A DNA stretch of 64,000 nucleotides from Micromonospora sp. Llam0. GTDB lineage: Bacteria > Actinomycetota > Actinomycetes > Mycobacteriales > Micromonosporaceae. Positions within the stretch are counted from its first letter, which is position 1, and each line of letters starts with the position of its first letter. The position numbers were made by a program, and so were the translations under genes. This document shows, in pieces, positions 54,736-63,953 of the stretch. The notes below the pieces were generated by a model. It was given only the letters and a program-made list of their open reading frames with translations, did not search any database and was not told the DNA's origin. The stretch covers positions 310,001 to 374,000 of the forward strand of contig NZ_RJJY01000001.1 in assembly GCF_003751085.1 (NCBI RefSeq). The letters are read 5' to 3'.

Positions 54736-56340
54736 ATGACTTTCCAGGTCTATGACACGACTCTGCGCGACGGTGCGCAGCGTGAGGGCATCAGCTACTC
54801 GGTGGTCGACAAACTCGCCGTCGCGCGGCTGCTGGACGACTTCGGCGTCGGCTTCATCGAGGGCGGCTGGCCCGGTGCGATGCCGAAGGACACCGAGTTC
54901 TTCCGCAGAGCCCGCACCGAACTCGACCTGCGGCACGCTGTACTCGTCGCGTTCGGTGCCACCCGCAAGGCCGGCGTCAAGGTCGCCGACGACCCGCAGG
55001 TACGGGCCCTGCTGGACGCCGAGACGCCAGCGGTCTGCCTGGTCGCCAAGTCCGACATCCGGCACGTCGAGCGGGCGCTGCGCACCACCGGCGCGGAGAA
55101 CCTGGCGATGGTCACCGACACGGTCGCGCACTTCGTCGCCGAGGGTCGGCGGGTCTTCCTCGACTGCGAACACTTCTTCGACGGCTTCCGCCACGACCCG
55201 GCGTACACCGCCTCGGTGGTCAGCGCGGCGGCCGCCGCCGGCGCCGAGGTCGTGGTGATGTGCGACACCAACGGCGGCATGCTGCCGTCGCAGATCGGCG
55301 CGGCGATCGCCGACCTGGTCGACCGGACCGGGCTGAGCGCCGACCGGCTCGGCATCCACTGCCAGAACGACACCTCCTGCGCGGTGGCCAACACCATCGC
55401 CGCCGTCGAGGCCGGCGTCCGGCACTTCCAGGGCACCGCCAACGGCTACGGCGAACGCCCCGGCAACGCCGACCTGTTCGCCGTCGTCGCCAACCTGCAA
55501 CTCAAGCTCGGGCTGCCGGTCCTACCGGACGGCTGCCTGGAACAGATGGTGCGCGTCTCGCACGCCATCGCCGAGATCGCCAACATCGCCCCCGACACCC
55601 ACCAGGCCTACGTCGGGGCCGCCGCCTTCGCCCACAAGGCGGGGCTGCACGCGAGTGCGATCAAAGTGGATCCGCTGCTGTACAACCACGTCGACCCGTC
55701 GGTTGTCGGCAACGACATGCGGATCCTGGTGACCGAGATGGCCGGCCGGGCCAGCATCGAGTTGAAGAGCCGCGAACTCGGTGTCGACCTGGCCGGCCAT
55801 CCGGACGCGCTGTCCCGGGTCACCAAACGGGTCAAGGAACTGGAGGCCGGCGGCTGGTCCTTCGAAGCCGCCGACGCGTCGTTCGAGCTGCTGGTGCGCT
55901 CCGAACTGGCCGCCGACACCGGCGTCGTCACCACCCGGCCGTTCGCCCTGGAGTCCTACCGGGTGCTGGTGGAGCACCGCGAGGACGGCGCGGTGGTCTC
56001 CGAGGCCACCGTCAAGGTCCGGGTACGCGGCGAGCGGGTGATCGCCACCGCCGAGGGCAACGGCCCGGTCAACGCCCTCGATGAGGCGCTGCGGGTGGCG
56101 CTGCGCAGCCACTACCCGGACCTGGCCGACTTCCGGTTGGCCGACTACAAGGTGCGGATCCTGGAAGGCAGCCAGGGCACCGGTGCGATCACCCGGGTGC
56201 TGGTGGAGACGGTCGACGGCAACGCCCGGGACTGGACCACCGTCGGGGTGCACGAGAACGTGGTCGAGGCCAGCTGGCACGCCCTGGTCGACGCGCTCAC
56301 CTACGGACTGGCCCGCAGCCGGACCACCACCGCCGTCTGA
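54736..56340 (+). CDS. cimA: (R)-citramalate synthase
   Basis: A 534-residue member of the isopropylmalate/homocitrate synthase family. It starts Q-V-Y-D-T-T-L-R-D-G-A-Q-R-E-G, has the metal-binding H-C-Q-N-D-T and G-T-A-N-G-Y-G-E-R-P-G-N, H-K-A-G-L-H-A-S, and a C-terminal LeuA-type regulatory domain. This long CimA type condenses pyruvate and acetyl-CoA to citramalate, giving isoleucine without threonine. Regulated by the attenuator upstream; it lies near leuB, ilvE and ilvBNC. Confidence 0.95.
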   Translation: MTFQVYDTTLRDGAQREGISYSVVDKLAVARLLDDFGVGFIEGGWPGAMPKDTEFFRRARTELDLRHAVLVAFGATRKAGVKVADDPQVRALLDAETPAVCLVAKSDIRHVERALRTTGAENLAMVTDTVAHFVAEGRRVFLDCEHFFDGFRHDPAYTASVVSAAAAAGAEVVVMCDTNGGMLPSQIGAAIADLVDRTGLSADRLGIHCQNDTSCAVANTIAAVEAGVRHFQGTANGYGERPGNADLFAVVANLQLKLGLPVLPDGCLEQMVRVSHAIAEIANIAPDTHQAYVGAAAFAHKAGLHASAIKVDPLLYNHVDPSVVGNDMRILVTEMAGRASIELKSRELGVDLAGHPDALSRVTKRVKELEAGGWSFEAADASFELLVRSELAADTGVVTTRPFALESYRVLVEHREDGAVVSEATVKVRVRGERVIATAEGNGPVNALDEALRVALRSHYPDLADFRLADYKVRILEGSQGTGAITRVLVETVDGNARDWTTVGVHENVVEASWHALVDALTYGLARSRTTTAV

Positions 56341-56398
56341 CCCGCCCGGCCCCCGGGGCCACCGGTGACCTGCCCTGGCCCCGGGCCGGCGGATCAGG

Positions 56399-57403
56399 TC
56401 ACCCGGCCGGCAGCACCAGCCCGGCGACGACCATCCGGTGGTCGCTGCCGGGCACCCGGTGCACGGCCACCGACCGCACCCCGATCCGGTCGTCCACCAG
56501 CACCCGGTCCAGCGTCACCGGCGGGATCGGGCTGCCGTCGTACGGCCCCCAGGTGCCGACCAGCCCGTCGCCGGTCGCGTCGGCGGCGTCGACGTAGCCG
56601 GCGGCGATCAGCCGGCGCAGCGCCGCGTGGTCCAGGGTGGCGTTGAAGTCGCCGGCCAGGATCCGGGGCGGGCCCTGCGGATCGGGGTGGGGCTGCCCGG
56701 CCAGGTCGGCCCGCCACGACGACAGGGTGTGCAGCGCGAACGGTGCCATCGGGTGCGCCGACTCGACCAGCACCGGACCGCTGCCCGGCGGGCGGACCGT
56801 GCCGTACGACTGGGCGAAGCCGCCCACGTTGCGTCGCACCCCGTCGTCGGTGACCGGCCAGCGCGCGTAGACCGCCGAACCGGTGGTCCCCACCTCCGGA
56901 TCGGCCCGGCGGTACGGCAACAGGTCACCGACGCCGAGCCGGTCCAGCTCGGCCTCGGCGGTCGGAGTGAACTCCTGCATCGCCAGCACGTCCACCCGCT
57001 CCCGGCGCAGCAACTCCATCAGCACCGTCAGGTCCGCCGCCCCGGCCAGCAGGTTCGCCGTGGCGACCCGGACCGTGACCCCGTCGGCGGCGGTCGCGGC
57101 TCGGCCGCCGTCCGGCACCGCCCGGGGCAGCACCGCGACGGCGAGCAGCACCACCGCCAGCAGCGCGGCGCCGCTCGCCCACCACCGCCGGGACCAGACC
57201 GCCACCGCCAGCGGGACAACGGTCCAGGCCGCCACGTACGGGGTGAACGCGAGCAGCTGCACCAGCGGGCCGTACTCCCAGCCGGCCAGCCGCAGCACCG
57301 CCCAGAGCAGCCCCGGCAGCACCAGCGGCCACATAAGCCAACCGGCCGGCCGGCGTCTGGTGCTGGCCGGTTGCGGGGTGGGACTGGTCTGCGGCGCGCT
57401 CAC
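56399..57403 (-). CDS. Membrane endonuclease/exonuclease/phosphatase-fold protein
   Basis: A 334-residue protein from the GTG at 57403 (VSAPQTSP). Three transmembrane helices (about residues 25-100) precede an EEP domain with A-T-A-N-L-L, M-Q-E-F, A-G-D-F-N-A-T, L-D-R-V-L-V-D and G-S-D-H-R-M-V. The catalytic domain probably faces outside. Substrate (nucleic acid, phosphodiester or lipid) cannot be told. It is divergent from the MoxR gene. Confidence 0.88.
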   Translation of the reverse strand: MSAPQTSPTPQPASTRRRPAGWLMWPLVLPGLLWAVLRLAGWEYGPLVQLLAFTPYVAAWTVVPLAVAVWSRRWWASGAALLAVVLLAVAVLPRAVPDGGRAATAADGVTVRVATANLLAGAADLTVLMELLRRERVDVLAMQEFTPTAEAELDRLGVGDLLPYRRADPEVGTTGSAVYARWPVTDDGVRRNVGGFAQSYGTVRPPGSGPVLVESAHPMAPFALHTLSSWRADLAGQPHPDPQGPPRILAGDFNATLDHAALRRLIAAGYVDAADATGDGLVGTWGPYDGSPIPPVTLDRVLVDDRIGVRSVAVHRVPGSDHRMVVAGLVLPAG

Positions 57404-57611
57404 GCCGGAACGGTATCCGGTGTGTCCCGGTGTGGACGGGCCACCCCGGTCCGGTGTCGGACGGACCGCCCCCGGCCGGTCAATCACCCGGTCGGAGACG
57501 GATCCCGGCGTTAGAACGGCCCGATTCGGGGCACCCCCCGGCCGGCGCCGCAGTGGCCCCGCACCGCGGGGCCGACCGGCGATTGGCGACCAGCGTCGAG
57601 GACGGTGCGCG

Positions 57612-58658
57612 ATGACGACGACCGAGCCACAAGTCAGTACGGAACAGCCAGCCGACGCCACTCCGGCGGCGGCCGCGCTGGAACAGGCGTTGTTCGAGGT
57701 CAAACGGGTGATCGTCGGGCAGGACCGGCTGGTCGAGCGGCTGCTCACCGCGTTGCTCGCCAACGGACACTGCCTGCTGGAGGGCGTACCGGGGATCGCC
57801 AAGACCCTCGCGGCGCAGACCCTCGCGGTCGCCGTCGGCGGCAGCTTCTCCCGGATCCAGTTCACCCCCGACCTGGTGCCCTCCGACATCGTCGGCACCC
57901 GGATCTACCGGGCGTCGACCGAGTCGTTCGACGTCGAACTCGGGCCGGTGATGGCCAACCTGGTGCTCGCCGACGAGATCAACCGGGCACCGGCCAAGGT
58001 GCAGTCGGCGCTGCTGGAGGCGATGGCCGAGCGGCAGGTCTCGATCGGCGGCCGCAGCTACCCGGTGCCGGACCCGTTCCTGGTGCTGGCCACCCAGAAC
58101 CCGATCGAGTCCGAAGGGGTCTACCAGCTGCCCGAGGCGCAACGGGACCGGTTCCTGATGAAGGTCGTGGTCGACTACCCGACCGACGAGGAGGAGCTCG
58201 GCATCCTCTACCGGATGGGGGTGGACCGCCCGCAGCCCCGCCAGGTGCTGGACGCGGCCACCCTGTGCGCCATGCAGCAGCAGGCCCGGGAGGTGTTCGT
58301 CCACCACGCGCTCGCCGAGTACATCGTCCGGCTGGTGCTGGCCACCCGCCGCCCGCAACTGTTCGGGCTGCCGGAGCTGACCGGGCTGCTGGCGTACGGT
58401 GCCAGCCCGCGCGCCACCCTCGGCCTGGTCGCCGCCGCCCGGGGCCTGGCACTGCTGCGCGGCCGCGACTACGTGCTGCCCGAGGACGTCCGGGAACTCG
58501 CCACCGACGTGCTCGCCCACCGGCTGGTGCTCTCCTTCGACGCGGTCGCGGACGGCGTCGACGCCGGGTCGATCGTCCGCCGGCTGATCCAGGTGGTCCC
58601 GCCGCCGCGGATCGCGCCGGCCCACGACCAGCGACCCGGACTGGCGGCCGTCGCGTGA
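57612..58658 (+). CDS. MoxR-family AAA ATPase
   Basis: A 348-residue AAA+ ATPase with Walker A E-G-V-P-G-I-A-K-T, Walker B V-L-A-D-E-I-N-R-A and the sensor A-T-Q-N-P-I-E. The ATG at 57612 gives the family length; the frame is open far upstream only as antisense to the EEP gene. It is first in a MoxR-DUF58-VWA operon, a widespread set thought to assemble or activate envelope or metalloenzyme complexes. Confidence 0.94.
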   Translation: MTTTEPQVSTEQPADATPAAAALEQALFEVKRVIVGQDRLVERLLTALLANGHCLLEGVPGIAKTLAAQTLAVAVGGSFSRIQFTPDLVPSDIVGTRIYRASTESFDVELGPVMANLVLADEINRAPAKVQSALLEAMAERQVSIGGRSYPVPDPFLVLATQNPIESEGVYQLPEAQRDRFLMKVVVDYPTDEEELGILYRMGVDRPQPRQVLDAATLCAMQQQAREVFVHHALAEYIVRLVLATRRPQLFGLPELTGLLAYGASPRATLGLVAAARGLALLRGRDYVLPEDVRELATDVLAHRLVLSFDAVADGVDAGSIVRRLIQVVPPPRIAPAHDQRPGLAAVA

Positions 58659-59659
58659 CCGGCGACGGACTGCTCGGCCCGGCCACCCTGCCGGAGCTGA
58701 CCCCACCGGAGACGCTGCGCCGGCTGGAGCTGACCGTCACCCGGCGGCTGGACGGCCTGCTGCACGGCCAGCACCTGGGTCTGCTGCCCGGCGCCGGCAG
58801 CGAACCCGCCGGCAGCCGGGAGTACCGGCCCGGCGAGGACGAGGTACGCCGGATGGACTGGGCGGTCACCGCCCGGACCACCGTGCCGCACGTCCGCGAG
58901 GTCGACGCCGACCGGGAGCTGACCTGCTGGCTGCTGGTCGACGGGACGGCCAGCATGGACTTCGGCACCGGCGAGCTGGAGAAGCGGGAACTGGCGGTGG
59001 CGGCGGTCGCCGCGGTCGGCTTCCTGACCGCCGGCACCGGCAACGCGGTCGGGGCGCAGCTGATCGGGGCGGGCGGCGTTCGCCGGTTCCCGGCCCGGAC
59101 CGGCCGGGACCATCTGCTGCATCTGCTCCGTGCGCTGCTCGCGGCGCCCCGGGTACCGGCCGGCGGGTCCGGTCGGGACGCGCCGCCGCCGCTGGCCGAC
59201 GGGATCGACGGGCTCCGGCGGGCCGCCACCCGGCGCGGGTTGGCGGTGGTGGTCTCCGACTTCCTGGACGGACTGCCGGACGACCCGGCCGGCCGGCCGG
59301 ACTGGGAACGGTCGCTGCGCCGGCTCGCCGCCGGGCACCAGGTGCTGGCGATCGAGGTGACCGACCCCCGGGAACTCGACCTGCCCGACGTCGGGGTGAT
59401 CACCGTCGAGGACCCGGAGACCGGCCGCCGCCGGGAGATCAGCACCGCCAGCCAGGACCTGCGGCGACGGTACGCCGAGGCCGCCGCCGAGCAGCGCAGC
59501 CAGGTGGCCGGGGCGATCCGCCGGGCCGGCGCGGCCCATCTGGCGCTGCGCACCGACCGGGACTGGGTGGCCGACATCGTCCGGCACGTGCACCGCCAAC
59601 GGCAACTGGCCGGCTGCCCACCGGTCCGTCCCGCCCCGGTACCGGCAGGAGGAAACTGA
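58655..59659 (+). CDS. DUF58 domain protein
   Basis: A 334-residue protein starting at a GTG overlapping the MoxR stop by 4 bp. It has the DUF58 signature S-R-E-Y-R-P-G-E-D-E-V-R-R-M-D-W and a degenerate von Willebrand A fold (L-V-D-G-T-A-S-M). The N terminus shows no transmembrane helix, unlike many family members. It works with the MoxR ATPase and the downstream VWA protein. Confidence 0.92.
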   Translation: MTGDGLLGPATLPELTPPETLRRLELTVTRRLDGLLHGQHLGLLPGAGSEPAGSREYRPGEDEVRRMDWAVTARTTVPHVREVDADRELTCWLLVDGTASMDFGTGELEKRELAVAAVAAVGFLTAGTGNAVGAQLIGAGGVRRFPARTGRDHLLHLLRALLAAPRVPAGGSGRDAPPPLADGIDGLRRAATRRGLAVVVSDFLDGLPDDPAGRPDWERSLRRLAAGHQVLAIEVTDPRELDLPDVGVITVEDPETGRRREISTASQDLRRRYAEAAAEQRSQVAGAIRRAGAAHLALRTDRDWVADIVRHVHRQRQLAGCPPVRPAPVPAGGN

Positions 59660-60621
59660 TGACCTGGCAGTCCCCGGAGCGGCTGTGGCTGCTCGCCGCG
59701 GTTCTCGCGTTGGCCGGCGGCTACCTGCTGATGCAGCGGCGCGGTGCCCGGTACGCGGTCCGGTTCACCAACCTGCGGCTGCTGGACCGGGTGGCACCGC
59801 AGCGTCCGGCCTGGCGTCGGCACCTGCCGGCCGGCCTGTTCCTGGCGATGCTGGCGTTGCTGGTGGCCGGGTTCGCCCGGCCGATGGACGAGGTCCGGGT
59901 GCCTCGGGAACGGGCCACGGTGATGGTGGCGGTGGACGTGTCCACCTCGATGCTGGCCAACGACGTACGACCGGACCGGCTCGGCGCGGCGAAACGGTCG
60001 GCGCACGAGTTCGTCGACGACCTGCCGGCGCAGTTCAACGTCGGCCTGGTGGCGTTCGCCGGTAACGCCTCGGTGCTGGTCGGGCCGGGCACCGACCGGG
60101 AGGCGCTGGGCGCCGGCATCGACCGGCTCGCCGAGGGGATCACCGGGGCCCAGGGCACCGCCATCGGCGAGGCGATCAAGACGTCGTTGGAGGCGATCCG
60201 GTCGCTGGACGCGCAGGCCGCCGAGGAGGTCCCACCGGCCCGGATCGTGCTGCTGTCCGACGGGGCGAACACGTCCGGGCGGTCGCCGGAGTCGGCGGCG
60301 GCCGAGGCGGTGGAGGCCGGGATTCCGATCGACACCATCTCGGTCGGGACCGCCGCCGGCTACATCGACTACGGCGGCGGCCGGCCGCTGCGGGTGCCGG
60401 TGGACGGCGAGAGCCTCGAAGCGGTGGCCGAGTTGACCGGCGGCGCCTACCACGAAGCGGCCAGCAGCAAGCAGTTGAGCGCGGTCTACGCCGACATCGG
60501 CACCTCGGTCGGCTACCGGCTGGAGCTGGCCGACGTGTCGGCCCGGTTCATCGGATTCGGTCTGCTGCTCGCCGTGGCCGCCGCCGGGACGTCGCTGTTG
60601 TGGTTCTCCCGGCTGCCCTGA
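59659..60621 (+). CDS. VWA-domain (BatA-like) membrane protein
   Basis: A 320-residue protein with helices at the N terminus (two) and C terminus (one) around a von Willebrand A domain whose MIDAS motif is D-V-S-T-S-M. AGGAGGA precedes the ATG, which overlaps the previous stop (TGATG). It completes the MoxR/DUF58/VWA operon. The stop codon lies in a 26-bp direct duplication. Confidence 0.93.
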   Translation: MTWQSPERLWLLAAVLALAGGYLLMQRRGARYAVRFTNLRLLDRVAPQRPAWRRHLPAGLFLAMLALLVAGFARPMDEVRVPRERATVMVAVDVSTSMLANDVRPDRLGAAKRSAHEFVDDLPAQFNVGLVAFAGNASVLVGPGTDREALGAGIDRLAEGITGAQGTAIGEAIKTSLEAIRSLDAQAAEEVPPARIVLLSDGANTSGRSPESAAAEAVEAGIPIDTISVGTAAGYIDYGGGRPLRVPVDGESLEAVAELTGGAYHEAASSKQLSAVYADIGTSVGYRLELADVSARFIGFGLLLAVAAAGTSLLWFSRLP

Positions 60622-60668
60622 CCCGCGCCACCCGACCTGGCAGCCCTGACCCGCGCCACCCGACCTGG
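60615..60668. repeat. 26-bp direct duplication carrying the VWA stop codon
   Basis: The 26 bp at 60615-60640, beginning gccctgacccgcgcc, are repeated exactly at 60643-60668. The first copy contains the TGA at 60619-60621. Confidence 0.9.
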
Positions 60669-60688
60669 ACCTGTTGAGGAGGAGCCCG

Positions 60689-61585
60689 ATGACTGTGCCT
60701 ACTGGGCTGGGCGAGCCGCGTGGCCCGTGGTTCGTCTCGCCGGACGCGGACCGTTGGCCAGGGCTGGACGGCTCCGCCGTACCGCCGGAACCGACCCCGC
60801 CGCGACGGTGGCGTCGCCGGCTGCTGGCCGCCGCCGCGGTGCTCACCCTGTCGGCGGCGTCCGGCGGGCTGGCCGGCGCGGTGGTCGCCGGCTGGGGCGG
60901 CGACGCGGGACAGCCGGCGGCGCTGCCGTCGCCGTCGGTCACCCCCGGGGTGCCGCCGGATCTGGTGACTGCGGCGGCCAAGGTGCTGCCCGGCGTGGTG
61001 TCGGTCCAGGTCGAACGGGGCAGCATGATCTCCGGCGGGTCCGGCTTCGCGATCGACGACCAGCATCACATCATCACCAACGACCACATCCTGGACGGCG
61101 ACAGCGAACCGGGTACCCCACTCAACGGCCACCAGGTCAGCATCGTCGCCCAGGACGGCAGGCGGCTCGTCGCCGAGGTGGTCGGCCGGGATCCGGGCAG
61201 CGACATCGCGGTGCTGCGGGTGCCGTCGTCCGCCGGGCTGCGTCCGCTGGCCCTGGCCCAGCCCGGCGCCACCCAGGTGGGCGAGTCTGTGCTGGCGGTT
61301 GGCTCCCCGCTCGGCCTGTCCGGCACGGTCACCGCCGGGATCGTCAGCGCCCTGGACCGTGAGGTGATGCTCGGCAACGGCGGGCGGCAGACCGCGGTGC
61401 AGACCGACGCGTCGATCAACCCTGGCAATTCGGGTGGGCCGTTGGTCAACGTCGATGGCGAGGTGATCGGGGTGAACACGGCGATCGCGACGTTGGAGGG
61501 TGTCGGGTCGATCGGCATCGGGTTCGCCATTCCGATCCACCGGGCCGAGCAGACGGCCGACGAGATCATCCGGCGGGGCGGCTGA
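60689..61585 (+). CDS. HtrA-like serine protease without PDZ domain
   Basis: A 298-residue protein with GAGGAGGAG before the ATG. A single transmembrane anchor lies near residues 45-70. The trypsin-like domain has His133 (T-N-D-H-I), Asp172 (G-S-D-I-A-V-L) and Ser248 (N-P-G-N-S-G-G-P-L). Unlike classic DegP/HtrA it ends after the protease domain with no PDZ. Probably an envelope quality-control protease. It follows the VWA gene by 67 bp. Confidence 0.92.
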   Translation: MTVPTGLGEPRGPWFVSPDADRWPGLDGSAVPPEPTPPRRWRRRLLAAAAVLTLSAASGGLAGAVVAGWGGDAGQPAALPSPSVTPGVPPDLVTAAAKVLPGVVSVQVERGSMISGGSGFAIDDQHHIITNDHILDGDSEPGTPLNGHQVSIVAQDGRRLVAEVVGRDPGSDIAVLRVPSSAGLRPLALAQPGATQVGESVLAVGSPLGLSGTVTAGIVSALDREVMLGNGGRQTAVQTDASINPGNSGGPLVNVDGEVIGVNTAIATLEGVGSIGIGFAIPIHRAEQTADEIIRRGG

Positions 61586-61628
61586 CCGCCGCCCCGGTGG
61601 TCGGCGCTGAGGGCGGCGGTACTGTCGG

Positions 61629-62060
61629 ATGATGGCGGCAGGGGAGATGCGGGTCACCGACTCGGTGGTGATCCCGGCGGGCGAGTTGACCGAACGGTTT
61701 TCCCGTTCGTCCGGTCCTGGCGGCCAGGGGGTCAACACCGCGGACTCGCGGGTCGAGCTGTCGTTCGACGTCGCCGGCTCGACCGCGTTGCCGCCGTGGC
61801 TGCGCCAGCGGGCGGTGCAGCGGCTGGCCAACCGGCTGGTCGGCGGGGTGTTGACGGTCACCGCCAGCGAGCACCGCAACCAGTTGGCGAACCGGGCCGC
61901 GGCCCGGGACCGGTTGTCCGCTCTGCTGCGGGAGGCGATCGCGCCGCCGGCACCGCCGCGCCGGCCGACCCGGCCGTCGCGGGCGGCGAAGGAACGGCGG
62001 ATCAGCGACAAGAAACGCCGGGCGCAGACGAAGCGTCTGCGCCGCGGCGATCCCGACTGA
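61629..62060 (+). CDS. arfB: Peptidyl-tRNA hydrolase ArfB (release-factor-like)
   Basis: A 143-residue protein with the catalytic G-P-G-G-Q-G-V-N (GGQ) of class I release factors and a basic C-terminal tail (K-K-R-R-A-Q-T-K-R-L-R-R) that enters the mRNA channel in this family. It would hydrolyse peptidyl-tRNA on ribosomes stalled without a stop codon. The exact start is uncertain among ATGs at 61629, 61632 and 61647. Confidence 0.9.
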   Translation: MMAAGEMRVTDSVVIPAGELTERFSRSSGPGGQGVNTADSRVELSFDVAGSTALPPWLRQRAVQRLANRLVGGVLTVTASEHRNQLANRAAARDRLSALLREAIAPPAPPRRPTRPSRAAKERRISDKKRRAQTKRLRRGDPD

Positions 62061-62076
62061 TCCGGTACGGGCCCGG

Positions 62077-63633
62077 TCAGCACCAGCAGGCGTTGGCCCA
62101 GCTGTCGGTGGACCAGAAGTGCGAGCCCCAGTCACCCGGGGTCCACGATCCGGTGGACCAGAAGTGGCTCGACCAGGCGGGGTCCACCCACGACCCGGAG
62201 CCGTCCCAGGACGGTGCGGTCCAGGTCGCGCCACCCCAGGTGCGGCTGGCCCAGGAGGTGCCGGTCCAGCCGTCCGCGGCCATCCGGTGGCCCAGCCAGA
62301 CACCGCCGGACCAGGCGGTCCGGGCCGCGGACTGGCTGGCCCAGGCCGGGCTGCTGAACGGGCCGAAAATGCTCTGCTCGCCCTGCAACGTCACGTTGTT
62401 GCGGACCACTTTGCTGGTGCCCCGGGACGCCTCGATCGGGCCGCTGCCGTCGGACCGGGTCCACTGCTGCGGCTGCCACACCGGGGTGTAGGTCAGCGCC
62501 GCGTGCAGGTTGATGCTGCGCAGGCCCAGGTTCGCGCCCCCACCGGTGGGCAGGAAGGTGCCGCTCTCCACCAGCACCTGCTTGACCTCGTCCGGGGTCA
62601 GCCACGGCTTGGCCTGCAGCAGCAGCGCGGCGACGGCCGAGGTGACCGCGACCGCCTGCGAGGTGCCGGTGCCCCGGAACAGGGTGCTGCCGACCCGGGC
62701 GCCGGGATAGTGGTTGTCGATGTTGGAGCCCGGGTTGCGCAACGACAGCACCGATTCGCCGGGGGCCAGCAGATCCAGTTGCCGGCCGGCGGTGGCGAGG
62801 TTGGTGAACGGCGCGAGCTGGTCGTCGGCGGTGGTCAGGGTGCCCTTGGTCAGACTGGCGCCGACCGAGACGACGTACGGGTTGGTCGCCGGGTTGTCCA
62901 GCCGGCCGAACCCGTTGCCGTCGTTGCCGGCGGCCGCCACGACCACGATCCCGGCGTGCCACGCCTGTTCGACGGCGAAGTGCAGCGGGTCGGTCCAGAA
63001 GGCCGGGTTGCCGGCGGAGCCGTACGCCAGGTTCAGCACCCGGATCGGATGGGTGGGGTCGTGGTCGCGGTTGGCGACGACCCAGTCGACCGCCGCGATG
63101 ACCTGTGAGACGTCGACCGCGCCGTTGGCCGTACCGACCTTGACCGAGGTCAGCTTCGCCTTCGGTGCCAGTCCGCGCGCGCCGCTGGTCGGATCGTCGC
63201 CGATCAGTACACCGGCGAGGTGGGTGCCGTGCCCGTAGGTGTCGAGCCAGCGCAGATTCGTCGCCTGCGACTCGAAGGACAGGTCCGGGCCGTTGACCAG
63301 CCGGTTCGCCGGCAGGCCGGGGACCGGTACCACCCCGGTGTCGATCATCGCGATGCCGATCCCGGTGCCGTCCAGTGCCGCCGTCGCCGAGGTGTCCGCA
63401 CCGACGACGCTGCGGACGTCGGCCAGCGAGGTGCCCTGGCCGATGCCGGGGGAGCCGTTCCACAGGCTGGCGAAGTCCCCGGCCGGTACGGTGCCCGGCC
63501 GGGTCGCCAGTACGGAATCCGGCCGGGTCGCCGGCCCGCCGGCCATGGCGGCGGCGAGCGCCACGACCGTCGACAGTGCAGCGATTTGTTTTCGGTATCT
63601 GCGCTGTTCGCGCGCAACGCTCATCGTCGGCAC
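62077..63633 (-). CDS. Secreted subtilisin-like protease with Trp-pentad tail
   Basis: A 518-residue S8 protease. I take the GTG at 63633 because AGGAGG lies 9 bases upstream; the ATG three codons later is too far from it. A signal peptide covers about residues 1-35. The catalytic triad is Asp98 (M-I-D-T-G), His135 (Y-G-H-G-T-H) and Ser325 (G-T-G-T-S-Q-A), with oxyanion Asn237. The usual P/A domain is absent. After residue 430 the tail is dominated by Trp, at 441, 446, 456, 461, 466, 471, 476, 482, 487, 492, 497, 502, 507, 512 and 517, and it ends C-W-C. The tail may bind wall, membrane or substrate (inference). Confidence 0.9.
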   Translation of the reverse strand: MPTMSVAREQRRYRKQIAALSTVVALAAAMAGGPATRPDSVLATRPGTVPAGDFASLWNGSPGIGQGTSLADVRSVVGADTSATAALDGTGIGIAMIDTGVVPVPGLPANRLVNGPDLSFESQATNLRWLDTYGHGTHLAGVLIGDDPTSGARGLAPKAKLTSVKVGTANGAVDVSQVIAAVDWVVANRDHDPTHPIRVLNLAYGSAGNPAFWTDPLHFAVEQAWHAGIVVVAAAGNDGNGFGRLDNPATNPYVVSVGASLTKGTLTTADDQLAPFTNLATAGRQLDLLAPGESVLSLRNPGSNIDNHYPGARVGSTLFRGTGTSQAVAVTSAVAALLLQAKPWLTPDEVKQVLVESGTFLPTGGGANLGLRSINLHAALTYTPVWQPQQWTRSDGSGPIEASRGTSKVVRNNVTLQGEQSIFGPFSSPAWASQSAARTAWSGGVWLGHRMAADGWTGTSWASRTWGGATWTAPSWDGSGSWVDPAWSSHFWSTGSWTPGDWGSHFWSTDSWANACWC

Positions 63634-63953
63634 CGGTGCGATCCTCCTGACGAATAACAAGATCATGGCTACCGGTGGGTCCATCCGATAGGGACGCGTC
63701 CCCGGCACCACGGTGGACATGTTACGTAGCAGAAACCTCTCGGCTGAGAACGAACATCCCCCTATCGTGCAGGACGTGCGTCGGGCCGGTGGACTCCCAT
63801 GCCCGGTGACCGACGGATAGCATCCAGTTCGGTGGTGCCGTAAGTGGAGGGCGCCGTTAACCAAGCCGACACGCCCGTCGGCCCACCAGGTCGCGGCAGG
63901 CGGGTCCGGTGACCCGGCACGCCGGTGGTGACGAGGGCGGTGAGAAGTACGAC
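63634..63953. other. Intergenic region upstream of the subtilase
   Basis: Contains the subtilase ribosome site (AGGAGG on the minus strand, 63643-63648). An AT-richer stretch at 63650-63760 is its likely promoter. No gene is convincing before about 63950. Confidence 0.5.
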
